A stretch of 64,000 nucleotides of DNA from CAJPPJ01 sp963536495 (GTDB lineage Bacteria; Bacillota_I; Bacilli_A; RF39; UBA660). This document shows positions 23,939-32,410 of this stretch, piece after piece. The position numbers were made by a program, and so were the translations under genes. The stretch's first letter is position 1; each line of letters opens with the position of its first letter. The notes below the pieces were generated by a model. That model saw only the letters and a program-made list of their open reading frames with translations, ran no database searches and was not told where the DNA came from. The stretch covers positions 59,673 through 123,672 of the forward strand of contig CAUTAF010000003.1 in the NCBI GenBank assembly GCA_963536495.1, given 5' to 3'.

Positions 23939-26221
23939 TTATATTTCTTCTTTTGGTATTAAAACTTCTCTTGGTTTAGAACCGTTACTTGGTCCTATAA
24001 CACCTCTTTCTTCTAAAGTATCTATTGTTCTTGCCGCTTTATTATATCCTACTCTAAAATGTCTTTGAATTAAAGATGCACTTATCTTTCCAGCATTTAT
24101 TGCAAAGTCTAATACATCATTATAAAATGCTTCTTCATCATCACTTGTATCTTCTTCTTTTGAAGATTCTATTTTTACTTCATTTTTAGTATCAGGTGTT
24201 TCTAAATCCATAAATAAATTATCTACATGAGTTTCTATTTGTTGTGCTACTGCATAATCAACTACTTTTGCTATTTCTTCATCTGATACAAAAGCTCCTT
24301 GAATTCTTTCAGGATTATTATCATCTATTGGTTTAAAAAGCATATCCCCTTTACCAAGTAACTTTTCTGCTCCAGTTTGATCAAGTATTGTTCTAGAGTC
24401 AATACCTGAAGATACTGCAAAAGATATACGAGATGGAATATTTGATTTAACTACCCCTGTAATAATATCGGTAGATGGTCTTTGAGTTGCTACTATTAAG
24501 TGAATTCCAGCAGCTCTAGCCATTTGTGTAATTCTCATGATAGATGCTTGAACTTCTTTACTAGCTACCATCATAAGGTCTGCAAGCTCATCAATTATAC
24601 AAACAATATATGGCATTTTTTCAATTCCTAAAGAATTATATCCTTCTATATTTTTAACTTTACTTCTTTCAAAAGTAGAAAATCTTCTTTCCATTTCTTC
24701 TACTAATTTTTGAAGAGCTACACTAGCTTGTCTAGGATCTGTTACAACTGGTCTCATTAAATGAGGAATCCCATTATATATACCAAGTTCCACTTTTTTA
24801 GGATCTATTAACATAAGTTTTACTTCATCTGGTTTTGCACGCATTAAAATTGAAATAATAATTCCATTAATACAAACTGATTTACCACTACCAGTAGATC
24901 CTGCTACAAGTAAATGGGGAGTTTTATTAATTTCACAAAACTTAGCAAGTCCCATAACGTTTTTACCAAGTGCTACTAAAAGTTTATTATCCTTTTTATT
25001 AAGTGGTTCTTTTTCTAATATTTCTCTTAAACCAACCATATCAGTTTCATCGTTAGCAACTTCTATACCAACAGTCTTTTTACCAGGTATTGGAGCTTCG
25101 ATTTTTACATCTTTTACTCCTAAACTTAAACTAAGTTCTTTATCTAAAGCTAAGATTTTTGATAACTTAGTACCAGATCTAATCGTTAATTCATATTGAG
25201 TAAATGAAGGTCCAATATGAGCATCTACAACTTGAGCTTCAACTTGATATTCTGAAAGTGTTTGAACTAAAATAGAACTAACTTTTTGAACCATTTTATT
25301 TCTATCTTTAAGTTTATTTTTTATTGGTTTTAATATATCTAAAGTTGGTAACACATATTCTTTATCAAGAGATTTTTGATTGTTTTCCAAAGTAAAATCT
25401 TCTTCTATAACTTGTTTTAATTCCATAGTTTTTTGTAAATCTTCCAAAATAACTTTAGATTCATTTTTAGTTTTATATTGTTCTAATTCTTTTAAATCAA
25501 CTATATATTGATCATCTTTTTTAACATCATCTTGATCATCTTCTTTTAAAAACAAATTAGATATAGAAGATATAAACGGTTTATTATTTTCTTCTTCTTT
25601 ATTTTCTTCTTTAGCTTTATCCTTTTCTTCTTTTTTTGTAAATAAATCACTTTCTTTTACTTTATAATAATTATTTTTGAAAAAATCTAAAATTGAAAAA
25701 CCTGTTATTACACAAACACCAAAAACTATTAAAAGATAAGAGAATATTTTAGCTCCATTTAGTGAAAATAACATACCAAATAAATAAGAAAAAGCTCCTC
25801 CTATTAAACCACCGGTTTTAATAACATAAACTTTATTACTAAACATTAATGTAATTGAATTATTTATTACTTCTAAATGATTTTTCATAAACACTTCAAA
25901 TGTTTCTTTATTATAAAAATTCAAACTTGCAAGAGTAAGTAATGCTATTACAATCAAATAAACACCTATCATTTTTTTATTAAAAATAATTTTGGCTTTT
26001 GGCAATTCATTTTTTATAAGCATATATCCTGAAAAAACTAATAAAGCTATTAAAAACACTATGTAATATATCCCAAATAAATATATTGCACCAGCTTTAG
26101 ATATTGCTGCAAAGCTTCCTTCTTTAAAAATAATTCCACATATTGCAAATAAAGTTAATATAGCTCCAGTTATTCTAATTTTATTTTCAGTAATTATGTT
26201 TTTTTGTGCTCTTCTTCCCAT
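23939..26221 (-). CDS. ftsK: DNA translocase FtsK/SpoIIIE
   Basis: Four or five hydrophobic segments occupy residues ~15-180, followed by a charged linker, the beta motor domain with Walker A VAGSTGSGKSV and Walker B PYIVCIIDELADLM, and a C-terminal winged-helix gamma domain (SLIQRHFRVGYNKAARTIDTLEE) that reads the orienting KOPS/SRS sequences. It moves chromosome DNA across the closing septum. At 760 residues it is close to B. subtilis SpoIIIE. The start follows AGGTGA, and a TGTTATAAT promoter element lies ~20 bases upstream. It heads the ftsK-herA operon. Confidence 0.96.
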   Translation of the reverse strand: MGRRAQKNIITENKIRITGAILTLFAICGIIFKEGSFAAISKAGAIYLFGIYYIVFLIALLVFSGYMLIKNELPKAKIIFNKKMIGVYLIVIALLTLASLNFYNKETFEVFMKNHLEVINNSITLMFSNKVYVIKTGGLIGGAFSYLFGMLFSLNGAKIFSYLLIVFGVCVITGFSILDFFKNNYYKVKESDLFTKKEEKDKAKEENKEEENNKPFISSISNLFLKEDDQDDVKKDDQYIVDLKELEQYKTKNESKVILEDLQKTMELKQVIEEDFTLENNQKSLDKEYVLPTLDILKPIKNKLKDRNKMVQKVSSILVQTLSEYQVEAQVVDAHIGPSFTQYELTIRSGTKLSKILALDKELSLSLGVKDVKIEAPIPGKKTVGIEVANDETDMVGLREILEKEPLNKKDNKLLVALGKNVMGLAKFCEINKTPHLLVAGSTGSGKSVCINGIIISILMRAKPDEVKLMLIDPKKVELGIYNGIPHLMRPVVTDPRQASVALQKLVEEMERRFSTFERSKVKNIEGYNSLGIEKMPYIVCIIDELADLMMVASKEVQASIMRITQMARAAGIHLIVATQRPSTDIITGVVKSNIPSRISFAVSSGIDSRTILDQTGAEKLLGKGDMLFKPIDDNNPERIQGAFVSDEEIAKVVDYAVAQQIETHVDNLFMDLETPDTKNEVKIESSKEEDTSDDEEAFYNDVLDFAINAGKISASLIQRHFRVGYNKAARTIDTLEERGVIGPSNGSKPREVLIPKEEI

Positions 26222-26284
26222 ATCTTCACCTATAATAAATTATAACAAAAAATAATAGTTAATTAAAGAATAGTTTATATTTTG

Positions 26285-26321
26285 TTAAACAAAAAACTCA
26301 ATTCTATTTTGAATTGAGTTT
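26285..26321 (-). terminator. Terminator of the bacteriocin operon
   Basis: A perfect 11-bp stem (26294-26304 with 26311-26321) followed by a U-run on the minus strand, directly behind the last small gene. Confidence 0.85.
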
Positions 26322-26325
26322 CTCT

Positions 26326-26433
26326 TTATTTAAATATAATTTGACTTATAACAAAACCTACTAAATAAAATAAACTAAAGCTTAAAATACTTCCTAGGAT
26401 AATTAACAATATATTTTTAAATTTTGCAGACAT
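26326..26433 (-). CDS. 35-residue single-span membrane protein at the end of the bacteriocin operon, candidate immunity protein
   Basis: The product begins MSAKFKNIL and is almost entirely one hydrophobic segment (about residues 8-33). The ATG at 26433 has a GAGG site eight bases upstream and overlaps the end of the second peptide gene. Small membrane proteins next to class II bacteriocin genes often give self-protection. That role is inferred from position and topology only. There is no GG leader, so it is not itself a third bacteriocin peptide of the same type. Confidence 0.65.
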   Translation of the reverse strand: MSAKFKNILLIILGSILSFSLFYLVGFVISQIIFK

Positions 26434-26578
26434 TTTTAAAACCTCTTCTAATTGCTGTCCCTAAAGATTTACCTATTTCAAATGTTAATTTACCTAGAGT
26501 TATAAAAGCATTTATTAAAGTTATAGTTATAGCTCCACCTTTTATATTTATTGCATCTTCTTTTCTTACTTCTTTCAT
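26417..26578 (-). CDS. Double-glycine leader peptide, bacteriocin-like component 2
   Basis: The 53-residue product has a 15-residue leader MKEVRKEDAINIKGG ending in the Gly-Gly cut site, then a 38-residue cationic, hydrophobic peptide (AITITLINAFITL... ending RRGFKNVCKI). Its start overlaps the previous stop (ATGA), and its leader resembles that of component 1 (MKE at the start, KGG at the end). GG leaders are cut by C39 ABC exporters, one of which is encoded upstream in this operon. An alternative ATG three codons earlier is possible. An amphipathic two-peptide (class IIb) bacteriocin is the likely product. Confidence 0.8.
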   Translation of the reverse strand: MKEVRKEDAINIKGGAITITLINAFITLGKLTFEIGKSLGTAIRRGFKNVCKI

Positions 26579-26721
26579 TTTCTGCATACTAGTGGCCTTG
26601 AGTAGCCGTCAATAATTCCTGCTATTAGACCAAAAAGACCAAAAGCTATTAAACCGATAACTATTCCAATACCACTACCTCCTTTCACTTCTTTTTCTTC
26701 TTCTTCTCTTAATTCTTTCAT
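26575..26721 (-). CDS. Double-glycine leader peptide, bacteriocin-like component 1
   Basis: The 48-residue product has the leader MKELREEEEKEVKGG and a mature part of 33 residues that starts SGIGIVIGLIAFGLFG, with GxxxG-like spacing, and ends SRPLVCRK. Glycine-zipper motifs are typical of two-peptide bacteriocins, where both helices pair in the target membrane. The ATG overlaps the stop of the accessory gene (ATGA). Cys near the C-terminus of both peptides could form an intermolecular disulfide; this is inference. Confidence 0.82.
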   Translation of the reverse strand: MKELREEEEKEVKGGSGIGIVIGLIAFGLFGLIAGIIDGYSRPLVCRK

Positions 26722-27083
26722 CTTTTACCTCTTAAATAATTAAAAATATAATCTAGCAATGTAATTTCATCTAATTTTATAGTAACTTTATAAGTATTTT
26801 GTGATATATATTTAAGATTAGTTTTTATATTTATATTTATCAATACTTGATTATTTAAAATAGTTTTATCTATGTTAATAATTTCATAATTATATTTATT
26901 ATCTTTATAAATAAATTCTTTTTTATCTATTATTTTTTCTAAATCTTCTTCTCTTATAACTGAATAAAAACTGTTTTCTTTTGCTAAAATATTTAAATAA
27001 TGATAATTAGTTATTTTAAACTTAAAATTTATAATCACTAAGGAAAAAACAAAAATTATAATTAATATTATTTTTTTATACAT
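26718..27083 (-). CDS. Membrane-anchored accessory protein of the bacteriocin exporter operon
   Basis: The 121-residue protein has one N-terminal membrane segment (about residues 3-20) and a ~95-residue outer domain rich in beta strands. It overlaps the exporter gene by 8 bases and the first peptide gene by 4, so all three are translationally coupled. Bacteriocin exporters usually have an HlyD-like accessory protein of ~150-450 residues in this position. This may be a much reduced version or an unrelated immunity-type protein. I do not recognise a family. Confidence 0.7.
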   Translation of the reverse strand: MYKKIILIIIFVFSLVIINFKFKITNYHYLNILAKENSFYSVIREEDLEKIIDKKEFIYKDNKYNYEIINIDKTILNNQVLININIKTNLKYISQNTYKVTIKLDEITLLDYIFNYLRGKR

Positions 27084-29157
27084 TATTTACCTCATTCAAA
27101 TTATAAACTTTATTAAAAAGTTTTTTATTCGCCAATCTATGAGTAATAACTATAAAAGTTGAATTTGTAAAATTAGCAAATACATCTTCTAATATTTCTT
27201 TTTCTTTATCTATATCTACATTAGATAAAGTTTCATCAAATATATAAATAGATGATTTTTTTATTAAAGCTCTCGCTAAAAATATTCTTGATTTTTCTCC
27301 TCCACTAAGTCCAAATCCATCTTCTTCTAAATTCATATCATACTTAAATTTATGCTTATTTATTATTTCATCTATTTTACACATTTTACATATATTTAAA
27401 AATTCATCATAAGTAACATTCTCTTCTAAAACTATATTATTATATAAAGAATCTTTATATATAGTTTCATTTTGAGAAACATAAGTAATATTTTCTCTAA
27501 TATTAATTAAATTATATGAAGAAAGCGTTTTTTTATTAATTAATATTTCTCCCTTATCTACTTTAAAATAATTCATAAGTATTCTTGCTATTGTACTTTT
27601 ACCACTACCAGTCTCTCCACTTATTAAAACTTTAGAATTTTCTTTTATTTTTAAAGAAAAATCTTTTAATATATCTTGATATCCATTATAAGAATAACTT
27701 ATATTTTTAAATTCTATATCTCCTTTCAATATATTTTTTTGATATTTTTCATCTATTATAAATTTTTCTTCTTTTATATTAAAAAGTTCATTAACTCTTT
27801 TTAAACTTAAATTTGTATTTTTTATATCAATATTTAAATCAATAATATTTTTTACTGGTTCAATAAAATAACTAAGTAAACTAATATATGTAATAAACAT
27901 AGCTAAATCAAACTTATTTGAAACAATAAGTTTACTAGCAATATAATATAAAAAAACGAAATAGATATCATGAAGAAAATTTTTTATAAACATTATTTTA
28001 TTTATAAAACAATTGTTTTTTTTATTTATAGAATAAAACTTTTCATATATTGAATTAAATTTATTAGAAACATAATCTTCAATATTTAAATTTTTAATAC
28101 TATCCATTGTTCTTAAATTAGAATGTAAAAAACTATTAACTTCACTTTCTTTTATCTTTTCTTCTTCTATATAATAATTATAAATTGGACTAGTTATAAG
28201 AATTATAAATAGATAGATTAATACTAAAAATAAAGATAAAACTGTAAGTAAAAAGTTTATTTTAAATAAAACTATCAATATAGAAAATGCTAATAAACCA
28301 TCTATTATTATTGATAAAAAAATCTTTGTTAAATTGTTTTTAACATTAATTAAATCGTTTATTCTATTTACTACATCTGCACTAGATTTATTTTTATAGT
28401 ATAAAAAGGGAAGATAAACTAAATGATTAAATAATTTAGTAATTAATATTTTATCTAATTTAAAATTAAAATGATTTATCATATTAATTCTTATATATTG
28501 AAAAATATTTTTAAATATATTAATAAAATTAAAAACAATAAAGAAAAATATTAAATTATTTATACTATTATAAGAATAAACATTATCTATTAAAAATTTA
28601 AAACTATAAGAAGATAATATATTTAAAAATATAAAAAATATAGAAAACATTATAATATATATAAATAATGTTTTATTATTTATAAAACTTTCAACAATAA
28701 TGTTATTAATTTCTTTACTAGTATTTATTTTAGCTAATTTTTTATTAACATCAAAAAATATAAAATTTCCACTAGATATTTCAAAAAAATCTCCATATGT
28801 TATAACTCTTTTACCAAGTGCGGGATCTGCTATAGTAACTAAAGCATGCTTTTTATCTAATTTATAAATTACTATAAAATGTTCATATGATTTATCGGGT
28901 ATAACATGAGCTATAACTGGTAAATCTTCTTCTTTTATATCTTCTAAATTACCATTTAATACTTTTGCATTTAATCCTAACTTTAAAGCTGCTTCTTTAA
29001 TTAAAAAAGCATTTGTTCCAAACTGATCAGTATGAGTTAATTGTTTTAAATGAAAAAGTGGATAATCACCTCCATAATACTTAATAATCATTTTCAAACA
29101 ACATGCTCCACAATCAGTTAAATCTTCTTGCCTAACTACTTCAAAATTATTAATCAT
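27076..29157 (-). CDS. Bacteriocin-processing ABC exporter with C39 peptidase domain
   Basis: Three domains are clear in the 693 residues. The C39 peptidase (1-140) has the catalytic Cys16 in QEDLTDCGACC, His in YEHFIVIY and Asp in IADPALGKR. The membrane domain (about 155-440) has six spans. The ATPase has Walker A SGETGSGKST, signature LSGGEKSRI and Walker B IYIFDETLS. It cuts double-glycine leaders and exports the peptides encoded just downstream. A GGGAAGAG site precedes the ATG. A weak or distant promoter, or read-through from the VirB2-like gene, must drive it. Confidence 0.95.
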   Translation of the reverse strand: MINNFEVVRQEDLTDCGACCLKMIIKYYGGDYPLFHLKQLTHTDQFGTNAFLIKEAALKLGLNAKVLNGNLEDIKEEDLPVIAHVIPDKSYEHFIVIYKLDKKHALVTIADPALGKRVITYGDFFEISSGNFIFFDVNKKLAKINTSKEINNIIVESFINNKTLFIYIIMFSIFFIFLNILSSYSFKFLIDNVYSYNSINNLIFFFIVFNFINIFKNIFQYIRINMINHFNFKLDKILITKLFNHLVYLPFLYYKNKSSADVVNRINDLINVKNNLTKIFLSIIIDGLLAFSILIVLFKINFLLTVLSLFLVLIYLFIILITSPIYNYYIEEEKIKESEVNSFLHSNLRTMDSIKNLNIEDYVSNKFNSIYEKFYSINKKNNCFINKIMFIKNFLHDIYFVFLYYIASKLIVSNKFDLAMFITYISLLSYFIEPVKNIIDLNIDIKNTNLSLKRVNELFNIKEEKFIIDEKYQKNILKGDIEFKNISYSYNGYQDILKDFSLKIKENSKVLISGETGSGKSTIARILMNYFKVDKGEILINKKTLSSYNLINIRENITYVSQNETIYKDSLYNNIVLEENVTYDEFLNICKMCKIDEIINKHKFKYDMNLEEDGFGLSGGEKSRIFLARALIKKSSIYIFDETLSNVDIDKEKEILEDVFANFTNSTFIVITHRLANKKLFNKVYNLNEVNNV

Positions 29158-29201
29158 TTCTCTTCCCTCATCTAGTTATTCAAAAAAATTTAATTTTTTT
29201 C

Positions 29202-29231
29202 GAAAAAAAAAGAAGATTTTTAAATCTTCTT
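29202..29231 (-). terminator. Terminator between the VirB2-like gene and the exporter gene
   Basis: A perfect 10-bp stem (29210-29219 with 29222-29231) with a long U-run on the minus strand. It would limit read-through into the bacteriocin operon. Confidence 0.75.
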
Positions 29232-29242
29232 AATATTTTTTA

Positions 29243-29563
29243 TTATTGAGCATTCCAACAACTAGTAAATGTACCTAGACCTGTATCAGATCCACTGTTT
29301 TGTACATTAGTTGATACCATGTTCATTACTAATTGAACTATAACTACTACTAAGAATACTGCTATTGCAAATACTATACGTTTTCCTACTGTAGATATCG
29401 CTTTTGTCATAGCTTTGTCATCTTGTGTAGTAACTGCTTTTGCTAAATCTAATGTAGCAAAAATAATTAATAATATAGGAACTACTATTTGAATTAACCC
29501 TAAAGCTAATTTAACTATTTTAATTAAAGTTACTAATTCTGGTGTACATCCATCTAAAAACAT
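29243..29563 (-). CDS. VirB2/TrbC-like small membrane protein (pilin-like)
   Basis: The 106-residue protein has two long hydrophobic segments (about 14-46 and 65-85) separated by a polar loop with DKAMTKAISTVGKR, the pattern of VirB2/TrbC pilins and of similar stand-alone proteins in mollicute relatives. Two cysteines near the ends (Cys6, and one in TSCWNAQ) could be bridged. It lacks a classical signal peptide. It has a very strong promoter (TTGACA plus extended -10) and a GAGGAGAG site, so it is probably abundant. No conjugation genes are nearby, and its role is unknown. Confidence 0.65.
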   Translation of the reverse strand: MFLDGCTPELVTLIKIVKLALGLIQIVVPILLIIFATLDLAKAVTTQDDKAMTKAISTVGKRIVFAIAVFLVVVIVQLVMNMVSTNVQNSGSDTGLGTFTSCWNAQ

Positions 29564-29597
29564 AATCTTCTCTCCTCTTTCAATAAACTGATTTTAT

Positions 29598-29624
29598 ATT
29601 ATAACATTACAGTGTATTTGTCAA
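29598..29624 (-). promoter_or_regulatory. Strong promoter of the VirB2-like gene
   Basis: Consensus TTGACA (29624-29619) and extended -10 TGTTATAAT (hexamer 29603-29598). The spacing is 15 bp, short, but the same -10 region also offers TAATAT at 17 bp. Confidence 0.7.
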
Positions 29625-29666
29625 TTAAACTCACTATATTTCCTAGTTTACAAAATATTTTACTAT

Positions 29667-30689
29667 TTATTCATCTTCAAAATTATCTAAATCAAATAAT
29701 GAATTTTGATATTTTAAACCAACTTGCTTATATCCTAAATCTGTAACAACTCTTCCTCTTGGAGTTCTTTTTAAAAATCCTTTTTGTAATAAATAAGGTT
29801 CATAAACATCTTCAATTGTTGAAGGTTCTTCTCCTATTACACTTGCAATAGATTCTATACCTACTGGTCCACCATTAAATTTTTTAATTATTGCAGCAAG
29901 TAATTGATGGTCAGTCTCATCAAGTCCTACTTTATCAACTTTAAGTCGATCAAGTGCATTCTTAGTAACTTCTATATCTATATAATCATTATCTTCTACT
30001 ATTGCAAAATCACTTACTCTTTTAAAAAGTCTATTAGCAATTCTAGGTGTTCCTCTACTTCTTTTAGCAAGTTCATATGCTGCTTCTTCATCTATATCTA
30101 TTTTTAATACTTTAGAAGTTCTCTTAACTATCTCAAAAAGTTCTTCATCAGTATAATATTTTAATTTAGCAATAATACCAAATCTATCTCTTAAAGGTGC
30201 TGTTAAATCTCCAGCTCTTGTAGTTGCACCTACTAAAGTAAATGGAGGAAGTGAAATTCTAACTGTTTTACTACTCCCCTCACCTCCTACTAGTATATCT
30301 AAAGTAAAATCTTCCATAGCTGGATAAAGTATTTCTTCCACAAAAGAAGGAAGTCGATGTATTTCATCAATAAATAAAACATCTCCTGGTTCAAGTGAAG
30401 ATAATACTGCTGCAAGATCTCCAGTCTTTTCTATAGAAGGACCTGTTATAGTTTTAATATTTGTTCCCATTTCATTAGCTATAATATGAGCAAGTGTTGT
30501 TTTACCAAGCCCAGGAGGACCATAAAGCAATACATGATCTAAAGATTCATCTCTTATCTTAGCTGCTTTTATAAATACATCTATATTATTTTTAACATCA
30601 GCTTGACCAATATAATCTTTTATTCTTAAAGGACGTAAGCTTTCTTCATATTCTTCTTTTATATTTTCATCTCTTACTATACTATCCAT
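29667..30689 (-). CDS. ruvB: Holliday junction branch-migration ATPase RuvB
   Basis: All RuvB motifs are present in 340 residues: LRPLRIKDYIGQ at the start, Walker A GPPGLGKTT, Walker B LFIDEIHRL, sensor GATTRAGDLTAPLRDRFG and the C-terminal winged helix (GFLKRTPRGRVVTD). Two RuvB rings pump DNA through the RuvA-bound junction. It follows ruvA by seven bases. RuvC is not in the window; Bacillota typically use RecU instead. Confidence 0.98.
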   Translation of the reverse strand: MDSIVRDENIKEEYEESLRPLRIKDYIGQADVKNNIDVFIKAAKIRDESLDHVLLYGPPGLGKTTLAHIIANEMGTNIKTITGPSIEKTGDLAAVLSSLEPGDVLFIDEIHRLPSFVEEILYPAMEDFTLDILVGGEGSSKTVRISLPPFTLVGATTRAGDLTAPLRDRFGIIAKLKYYTDEELFEIVKRTSKVLKIDIDEEAAYELAKRSRGTPRIANRLFKRVSDFAIVEDNDYIDIEVTKNALDRLKVDKVGLDETDHQLLAAIIKKFNGGPVGIESIASVIGEEPSTIEDVYEPYLLQKGFLKRTPRGRVVTDLGYKQVGLKYQNSLFDLDNFEDE

Positions 30690-30696
30690 TCTTCAC

Positions 30697-31257
30697 CTAC
30701 TTAAGTAAAAGTTTTAATCCTTCTTTTACTTTTTCTTCTAATGTTAAATCTCCACTTATCTTAGGTAAAATAGTTTTAATTTCTTTATCTTTATAACCAA
30801 GACTTTTAAGTGTTTCATAAAGTTCTTCATTACTATTAAATTCTTCACTAACTCCTAAATCAACATTTTTAAATTTACCTTTTAAATCTAGTATTATTTG
30901 TTTAGCTACTTTTTCACCAATCTTAGGAAATTTTTTTAAATATAAAATATTTTCTCTTTCAATAGCATCTACTATTCCATTAATTGATCCAGTTGCAAGT
31001 ATAGGAAGTGCAGTTTTAGGACCAACTCCTTTAACCGAGATAAGTTTTAAAAACATTTGTTTTTCTACTTTATCTTTAAAACCAAATAAACTGTGTTCAT
31101 CTTCTTTTATATTTAAATAAATATATACTTTATATTCTTTATCTATTTCAAAATAATATGGATTAGATGTATATACTTCATATCCTATATTATTATTTTC
31201 TATAATTATTTTATCTGCCATTACGTCAGTTATTTTACCTTTTATATATTCATACAT
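30697..31257 (-). CDS. ruvA: Holliday junction binding protein RuvA
   Basis: The 186-residue protein starts with the RuvA OB fold (YEYIKGKITDVMADKIIIEN), then helix-hairpin-helix motifs (LISVKGVGPKTALPIL, LKKFPKIGEKVAKQIILDLKGK) and a short C-terminal domain III (LKSLGYKDKEI) that contacts RuvB. It holds the four-way junction open in a tetramer. A GGTGAT site and a TGTTATAAT element lie upstream. It forms the ruvAB operon. Confidence 0.97.
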   Translation of the reverse strand: MYEYIKGKITDVMADKIIIENNNIGYEVYTSNPYYFEIDKEYKVYIYLNIKEDEHSLFGFKDKVEKQMFLKLISVKGVGPKTALPILATGSINGIVDAIERENILYLKKFPKIGEKVAKQIILDLKGKFKNVDLGVSEEFNSNEELYETLKSLGYKDKEIKTILPKISGDLTLEEKVKEGLKLLLK

Positions 31258-31333
31258 TTTTAATCACCATTTTGATTATAACATGTATGTTTATATTTTT
31301 CTTTGAGAATTTTTATAAATTACTTAAAAACAA

Positions 31334-31362
31334 TTGACAAAAATCATTTTTTCTTTTATCAT
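31334..31362 (+). promoter_or_regulatory. Promoter of tRNA-Ala
   Basis: TTGACA (31334-31339), 17-bp spacer, TATCAT (31357-31362); the expected start is ~7 bases before the tRNA. Confidence 0.8.
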
Positions 31363-31376
31363 TTAAATTGTCTTAT

Positions 31377-31452
31377 GGGGCATTAGCTCAGCTGGGAGAG
31401 CGCCACGCTTGCACCGTGGAGGTCAGCGGTTCGATCCCGCTATGCTCCACCA
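31377..31452 (+). tRNA. tRNA-Ala(TGC)
   Basis: A 76-nt cloverleaf with acceptor GGGGCAT/ATGCTCC, anticodon TGC in the loop CTTGCAC, T-loop GGTTCGATCC and an encoded CCA end. It is the only tRNA on the plus strand here and has its own promoter and terminator. Confidence 0.97.
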
Positions 31453-31462
31453 TATAAGAATT

Positions 31463-31490
31463 AAAACTCTTAGAAATAAGAGTTTTTTTA
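31463..31490 (+). terminator. Terminator of tRNA-Ala
   Basis: A perfect 10-bp stem (31463-31472 with 31477-31486, loop GAAA) followed by a U-run. Confidence 0.85.
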
Positions 31491-31570
31491 TTTTTAAAAT
31501 TTAAAAAGAAGAAAAAAAGACGAATTTTAGTATAAAAAAATAAATGAATTATTATATTATGTAATAAAGA

Positions 31571-31607
31571 AGAGATTTTGATTTAATTGCTAATTTAATC
31601 TATCTCT
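31571..31607 (-). terminator. Possible terminator of the GrpB-family gene
   Basis: Outer stem AGAGAT (31571-31576) with ATCTCT (31602-31607) and an imperfect inner stem of A/T pairs. A U-rich stretch follows on the minus strand. Confidence 0.4.
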
Positions 31608-31610
31608 TTT

Positions 31611-32111
31611 TTATTTTTTTAAAACTTTATTAATAAATTCATTTTTAGATTTAGTATAATTTTTTCTATCATCTTTATATTTTTTAGCTAAATCTATTTT
31701 TAAATTTTCATATTTTTTTAATATATCAAGATTATTAATTAATATATTTCTAAATTTAATCATATTAATATAACGATTACTATTGATATCTAATACATGA
31801 ATTAAACAAAATGTTTCTTTTTCATTTTCTTTTACGAGTAATATTTCTTCTTTTTCTAAGTTTTCAGTAATAGTATATCTTTTATTTAATAAAGAATAAT
31901 ATTTTTTAAAACTATTTAAATCATCTACTCCAATTGCTATATCTACTACTGGTTTAGAAAGTAAATTTTTAACTGATGTAGATCCAACATGTTCTATTTT
32001 AAATCTATTTTCTTTAAATACACTTTCAAGATATGCTTTTTCTTCTTTAAATATCTTTTTATATAATTCATAATTATTTTCTAAACTTACAGTATTATTA
32101 ATTAATCCCAT
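31611..32111 (-). CDS. GrpB (UPF0157)-family nucleotidyltransferase-fold protein
   Basis: The core IEHVGSTSVKNLLSKPVVDIAIGV (about residues 39-62) is the GrpB/UPF0157 signature, with a GS pair and Asp residues as in the minimal nucleotidyltransferase fold. HVLD and the following RNxLxxN region are also typical. The 166-residue length is normal. Activity is uncertain for most of the family; some members are fused to dephospho-CoA kinases. It is a single gene with AGGAGGTG before the ATG. Confidence 0.88.
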   Translation of the reverse strand: MGLINNTVSLENNYELYKKIFKEEKAYLESVFKENRFKIEHVGSTSVKNLLSKPVVDIAIGVDDLNSFKKYYSLLNKRYTITENLEKEEILLVKENEKETFCLIHVLDINSNRYINMIKFRNILINNLDILKKYENLKIDLAKKYKDDRKNYTKSKNEFINKVLKK

Positions 32112-32340
32112 AATTCACCTCCTGATAGATATTCTTAAACTTTATAAATCAATAGATTAAAAAGATTAATTTTTAACAAATAATATTATATGATAATTAT
32201 CTATAAAGATTAACCATATATTTATATTTTAAGCTGATTTTTTAAAATTAAACAAGATCAAAAGGAGATGTTTTTGGATTAATAGCAATTATATAAAAAG
32301 TATTTTTCAAGAATACATAAATTAATAATTAGAAACTTTA
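32112..32340. other. Spacer without a recognisable gene
   Basis: AT-rich sequence between the GrpB gene and the tRNA cluster terminator. A GGAGATG near 32267 opens only a four-codon frame. No RNA gene or binding site is recognised. Confidence 0.5.
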
Positions 32341-32343
32341 GTA

Positions 32344-32376
32344 CAATAAAAAAACTTGATTGAAAAATCAAGTTTT
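32344..32376 (-). terminator. Final terminator of the tRNA cluster
   Basis: A perfect 11-bp stem (32351-32361 with 32366-32376, loop GAAA) followed by U7 on the minus strand. Confidence 0.85.
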
Positions 32377-32410
32377 ATATTAATGTCGAATGTTCGACGT
32401 TTCTTTCTAA

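Noticed and set aside
29243..29563. Circular bacteriocin precursor
   Set aside because: The protein is large (106 residues) with terminal Cys-containing polar ends and no recognisable circularisation leader or partner genes; the VirB2/TrbC-like pattern fits better.
32267..32290. Mini frame MFLD after GGAG, as a remnant of the VirB2-like gene
   Set aside because: Only four codons before two stop codons; the similarity to the start of the gene at 29563 is too short to mean anything.
32384..32398. GTCGAA-TG-TTCGAC inverted repeat beside tRNA-Trp as an attachment site
   Set aside because: No integrase or duplicated tRNA end nearby, and the T-loop-like TTCGA word is too short as evidence.
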